NCBI GenBank assembly: GCA_016787285.1
Contig: JAEUUV010000007.1
Location: 1 to 35,364 of the forward strand
Length of the DNA: 35,364 nucleotides
Direction of reading: 5' to 3'
DNA from: Saprospiraceae bacterium
Lineage (GTDB): Bacteria; Bacteroidota; Bacteroidia; Chitinophagales; Saprospiraceae
The notes beneath the pieces are model-generated. The model was not told the DNA's origin, did no database searches, and saw only the letters and a program-made list of their open reading frames with translations. Positions 35,101-35,364 of this stretch are shown here, piece after piece. The position numbers were made by a program, and so were the translations under genes. Each line of letters opens with the position of its first letter. Within the stretch, counting starts at the first letter, position 1.

Positions 35101-35364
35101 GGCCAGGGTATCGGAAAAATTCTGGTGAGCACCGCAGGCAGCCAACCGGGCTACACCTACGAGTGGAAACGCGACGGACAAACCGTGGCCACCACGGAAG
35201 ACCTCGTGGGCGTGAACGCCGGTACCTACACCCTGATCGTGACCGATTCCAAGGGCTGCTCCACAGTTGCAGGCCCGTTTGTGGTAGACGATCTGGTGAG
35301 CACCGGCACTCCGGACTGGTCCAAATTAGTGTCGGTGTACCCCAATCCGACGGCGGGCTGGGTC
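29152..35364 (+). CDS. Giant T9SS-exported multi-domain adhesin with SprB repeats, cut by window end
   Basis: At least 2071 codons, open from the ATG to the window end. A signal peptide (MKHCYVPHLLVGILLFAVSS..AQ) is followed by three units, each with a Cys-rich start, a WSPTTGMSNSKS-type strand region, a jelly-roll binding domain (LVENGDFESGNTGFS ... LDDISFSP) and Ig/PKD-like domains (GTYTLTVTLEDA). Units 1 and 2 are near copies; unit 3 (from 32197) is diverged. Further Ig-like domains lead to about four SprB repeats at 33670-34575 (ATCFGASDGSLSVSGSGG; LPAGTYTVTATDERGC), then two HYR-like domains (CPANIVQCADNRTVQ). The end, SVYPNPTAGWV, is the beginning of a T9SS type A sorting domain. The protein is probably on the cell surface and serves adhesion or gliding; SprB in Flavobacterium is a gliding adhesin. 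Confidence 0.9.
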   Translation, partial: MKHCYVPHLLVGILLFAVSSPRAQCPITVNAGDDILLCSPAPSVQLNGDISGDYYDFAWSPTTGMSNSKSLTPTVTVNQNREYVLTARKIISEINLVENGDFESGNTGFSTDYLYSPGDVSSQGTYDVSPGVVYPYSPPAFNCTDHSGSGNMLFVHADLIAGSETWCQVVPVTPNTDYFVSVWIMNMNTTFNLDMRVNGTTIGTFSYNAGPILPFCQWHQLAQVWNSGNNTTATLCFVRTPTYHAFYGLDDISFSPMCSVTDTVAIRVTNVVAAASPALVTLPCEGYVTTLSGQGSSTGPGIIHNWETADGHILSGQNTLNPTIDAPGTYTLTVTLEDALGPCTKTATVTMKPGEPLQPWIQDPGPLDCNNPTQNLLAQANLPGTKTYQWTAGPGGNIVSGTNQAVAKVDQPGEYTVLVTMALTGCTATASIQVGAENLPTAAVAPPDTLQALPDTIQLSGTVTPANANVHWSTPDGRIVSGANTLSPLISAPGTYVLTVTHPTTGCTATAVVVVAATNNCSISVDAGPDLLLCAPAPSVQLSGDISGDYYDFAWSPTTGMSNSKSLTPTVTVNQNMQYVLTGRRVISEINLVENGDFESGNTGFTTDYQYSPGDVTAQGTYDISTNVVFPYPLSLNCTDHSGSGSMLFAHADLVPGSETWCQTVPVTPNTDYYFSTWIQPTNHVVTLNLQINGVVVAAYAHNPGPNWQFCQWYQAAGIWNSGNNTTASLCIVRTPTYHAIYAIDDISFSPMCSATDTVAVRVTNVTATASPALFTIPCEGFVTTLSGQGSSTGPGITYNWETADGHILSGQNTLNPTIDAPGTYTLTVTLEDALGPCTKTATVTVKPGEPLQPWIQDPGPLDCNNPTQNLLAQANLPGTKTYQWTAGPGGNIVSGANQAVAKVDQPGEYTVLVTMALTGCTATASIQVGAENLPTAAVTPPDTLQALPDTIQLFGLATPVNAEVHWSTADGQIVSGANTSSPLVSAPGTYVLTVTHPTTGCTATASIVVVAEDSCPSGVFAGADDLVCQPGQSTQLSGAISATWYDAVWSPAQYLSDPSVLNPVATVAQNTEFILSARLYQPTRNLLVNGNFEAGGSGFSSDLMPNPTDLSLPGRYAVLPNAATADPVLPACGDHTSGAGNLLAARLPASPGAQHLWCQNVAVKPGTEYLLSAWALRLAGNPVLDLQINNTVLETLSLPPDSCVWHHWRSVWHSGMSTTAEVCIGADGGGALALDDLFFTPLCMERDTVLVLIADQPVVAVASTPGVLNCTVQTLALSAAGSSTGMYHWNTADGNIIAGAETPNPTVDAPGTYLLTVTDAANGCTATAETEVSEDVAAPQISVLLPAVLTCAVTTLALQGTNAAPSGSFSYLWTASNGGNIVSGGNTLKPEINAAGTYNLLATNTTNGCTAVAETQVDADGDEPDAALSVAGTLDCNFTPVNLTNTSNTDPALLDHNWTAPDGGTVNTGANPVLAAGQPGTYLLTLTNTQNGCTTTAEATVGQDDPVVADLITQSDATCFGASDGSLSVSGSGGDGVFTYLWDNGETNSSLFGLPAGTYTVTATDERGCTATGVFIINQPDILQPNAVATAITAPGGSDGTASANPAGGTGPYTFEWTGGSTSQTIIGLSAGNYTVTVTDANGCTAQQTVNVFGGACDLAAQTTSNDPACHGGTGGTATAIPGGGTSPFTFLWSNGQTGQTATGLGADTYTVVVSDANGCTVDADVTLSEPPLLTLNQGTVSDASCPDTPDGSATVIPGGGTGNIAITWSNGETGPTANALPAGPHTATATDENGCTTELTVTVTANDTEAPVLTGGPVTLPLGPAGVISLTLQNLGVTATDNCELAGDDIVPPNFDCLQLGTHTVTVTAYDAAGNSSSLNIQVKIVDDLAPQVTCPANIVQCADNRTVQYLAPVATDNCLMLGGFFELLEGLPSGSQFPTGTTFTTYTFTDASGNVGGCSFTVTILTPITVAVDELAHDVGGQGIGKILVSTAGSQPGYTYEWKRDGQTVATTEDLVGVNAGTYTLIVTDSKGCSTVAGPFVVDDLVSTGTPDWSKLVSVYPNPTAGWV
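29224..30711 (+). repeat. Adhesin internal tandem duplication, unit 1
   Basis: 496 codons, closely matched by the next 495 codons. The copies differ by one codon (PYSPPAFNC here, PYPLSLNC in unit 2). A run of 129 bp (30226-30354) is identical between units. Confidence 0.92.
30712..32196 (+). repeat. Adhesin internal tandem duplication, unit 2
   Basis: 495 codons homologous to unit 1. The part from about 31490 to 31990 is nearly identical to unit 1, while 31030-31400 is clearly more diverged. Confidence 0.92.

Overview
The window looks like a chromosome piece from a GC-rich member of the Bacteroidota, most likely Saprospiria-like. The evidence is a TonB-linked outer-membrane beta-barrel receptor with a carboxypeptidase-like N-terminal domain, two proteins with type IX secretion (T9SS) C-terminal sorting regions, SprB-type repeats, an AraC regulator fused to a membrane domain, and many TAnnTTTG -7 promoter boxes (often TACCTTTG) with no clear Shine-Dalgarno sequences. 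Assignment to genus is not possible from sequence reading alone.

Layout. 1-1889 (-): outer-membrane receptor, cut by the window edge. 2143-3966 (+): exported TPR protein. 3975-5456 (-): guaB, divergent from tadA (5554-6000, +). 6003-11927 (-): a co-directional run of two S41 peptidases with TPR tails, a T9SS-sorted beta-propeller protein, and a membrane-anchored AraC regulator 4 nt after it. 12092-13986 (-): a patatin-like lipase and an Hcp-fold protein that carries a signal peptide, ended by a clear terminator. 14147-19489 (+): a membrane-anchored lytic transglycosylase-like protein, an exported GH2 beta-mannosidase and a GT39-type glycosyltransferase. 19556-21217 (+): long-chain acyl-CoA ligase. 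21369-23633 (+): aconitase. 23712-26702: inserted AT-richer cassette. 27018-27404 (+): apaG. 27419-28906 (-): unknown protein. 29152 to the window end (+): giant T9SS adhesin, at least 2071 aa.

The most interesting region is 23484-26930. A three-gene operon (nuclease-like effector, 81-aa middle component, SMC/Rad50-like ATPase) matches the architecture of an ABC-three-component (ABC-3C) conflict system with an MC6-type middle protein. It is flanked by 228-bp direct repeats, about 96% identical (8 mismatches, no gaps). Each repeat is the last ~150 bp of the aconitase gene plus its rho-independent terminator. The cassette therefore sits between two copies of the acn tail: the upstream copy completes the working aconitase, and the downstream copy is a gene remnant that supplies the operon with a terminator. 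No integrase or transposase is present. All three codon differences between the copies preserve or nearly preserve the protein (E/D, Ser TCC/AGC, Ala/Ala). This suggests that both tails evolved inside functional aconitase genes and that one arrived with the cassette from a relative.

Other notable structures are a 77-bp perfect inverted-repeat pair inserted in frame inside the GT39 gene, heptamer and nonamer tandem repeats in or just upstream of 5' leaders, other small palindromes, and a 1.49-kb internal tandem duplication with mosaic divergence in the adhesin. No tRNA, rRNA, CRISPR array or transposase was seen.
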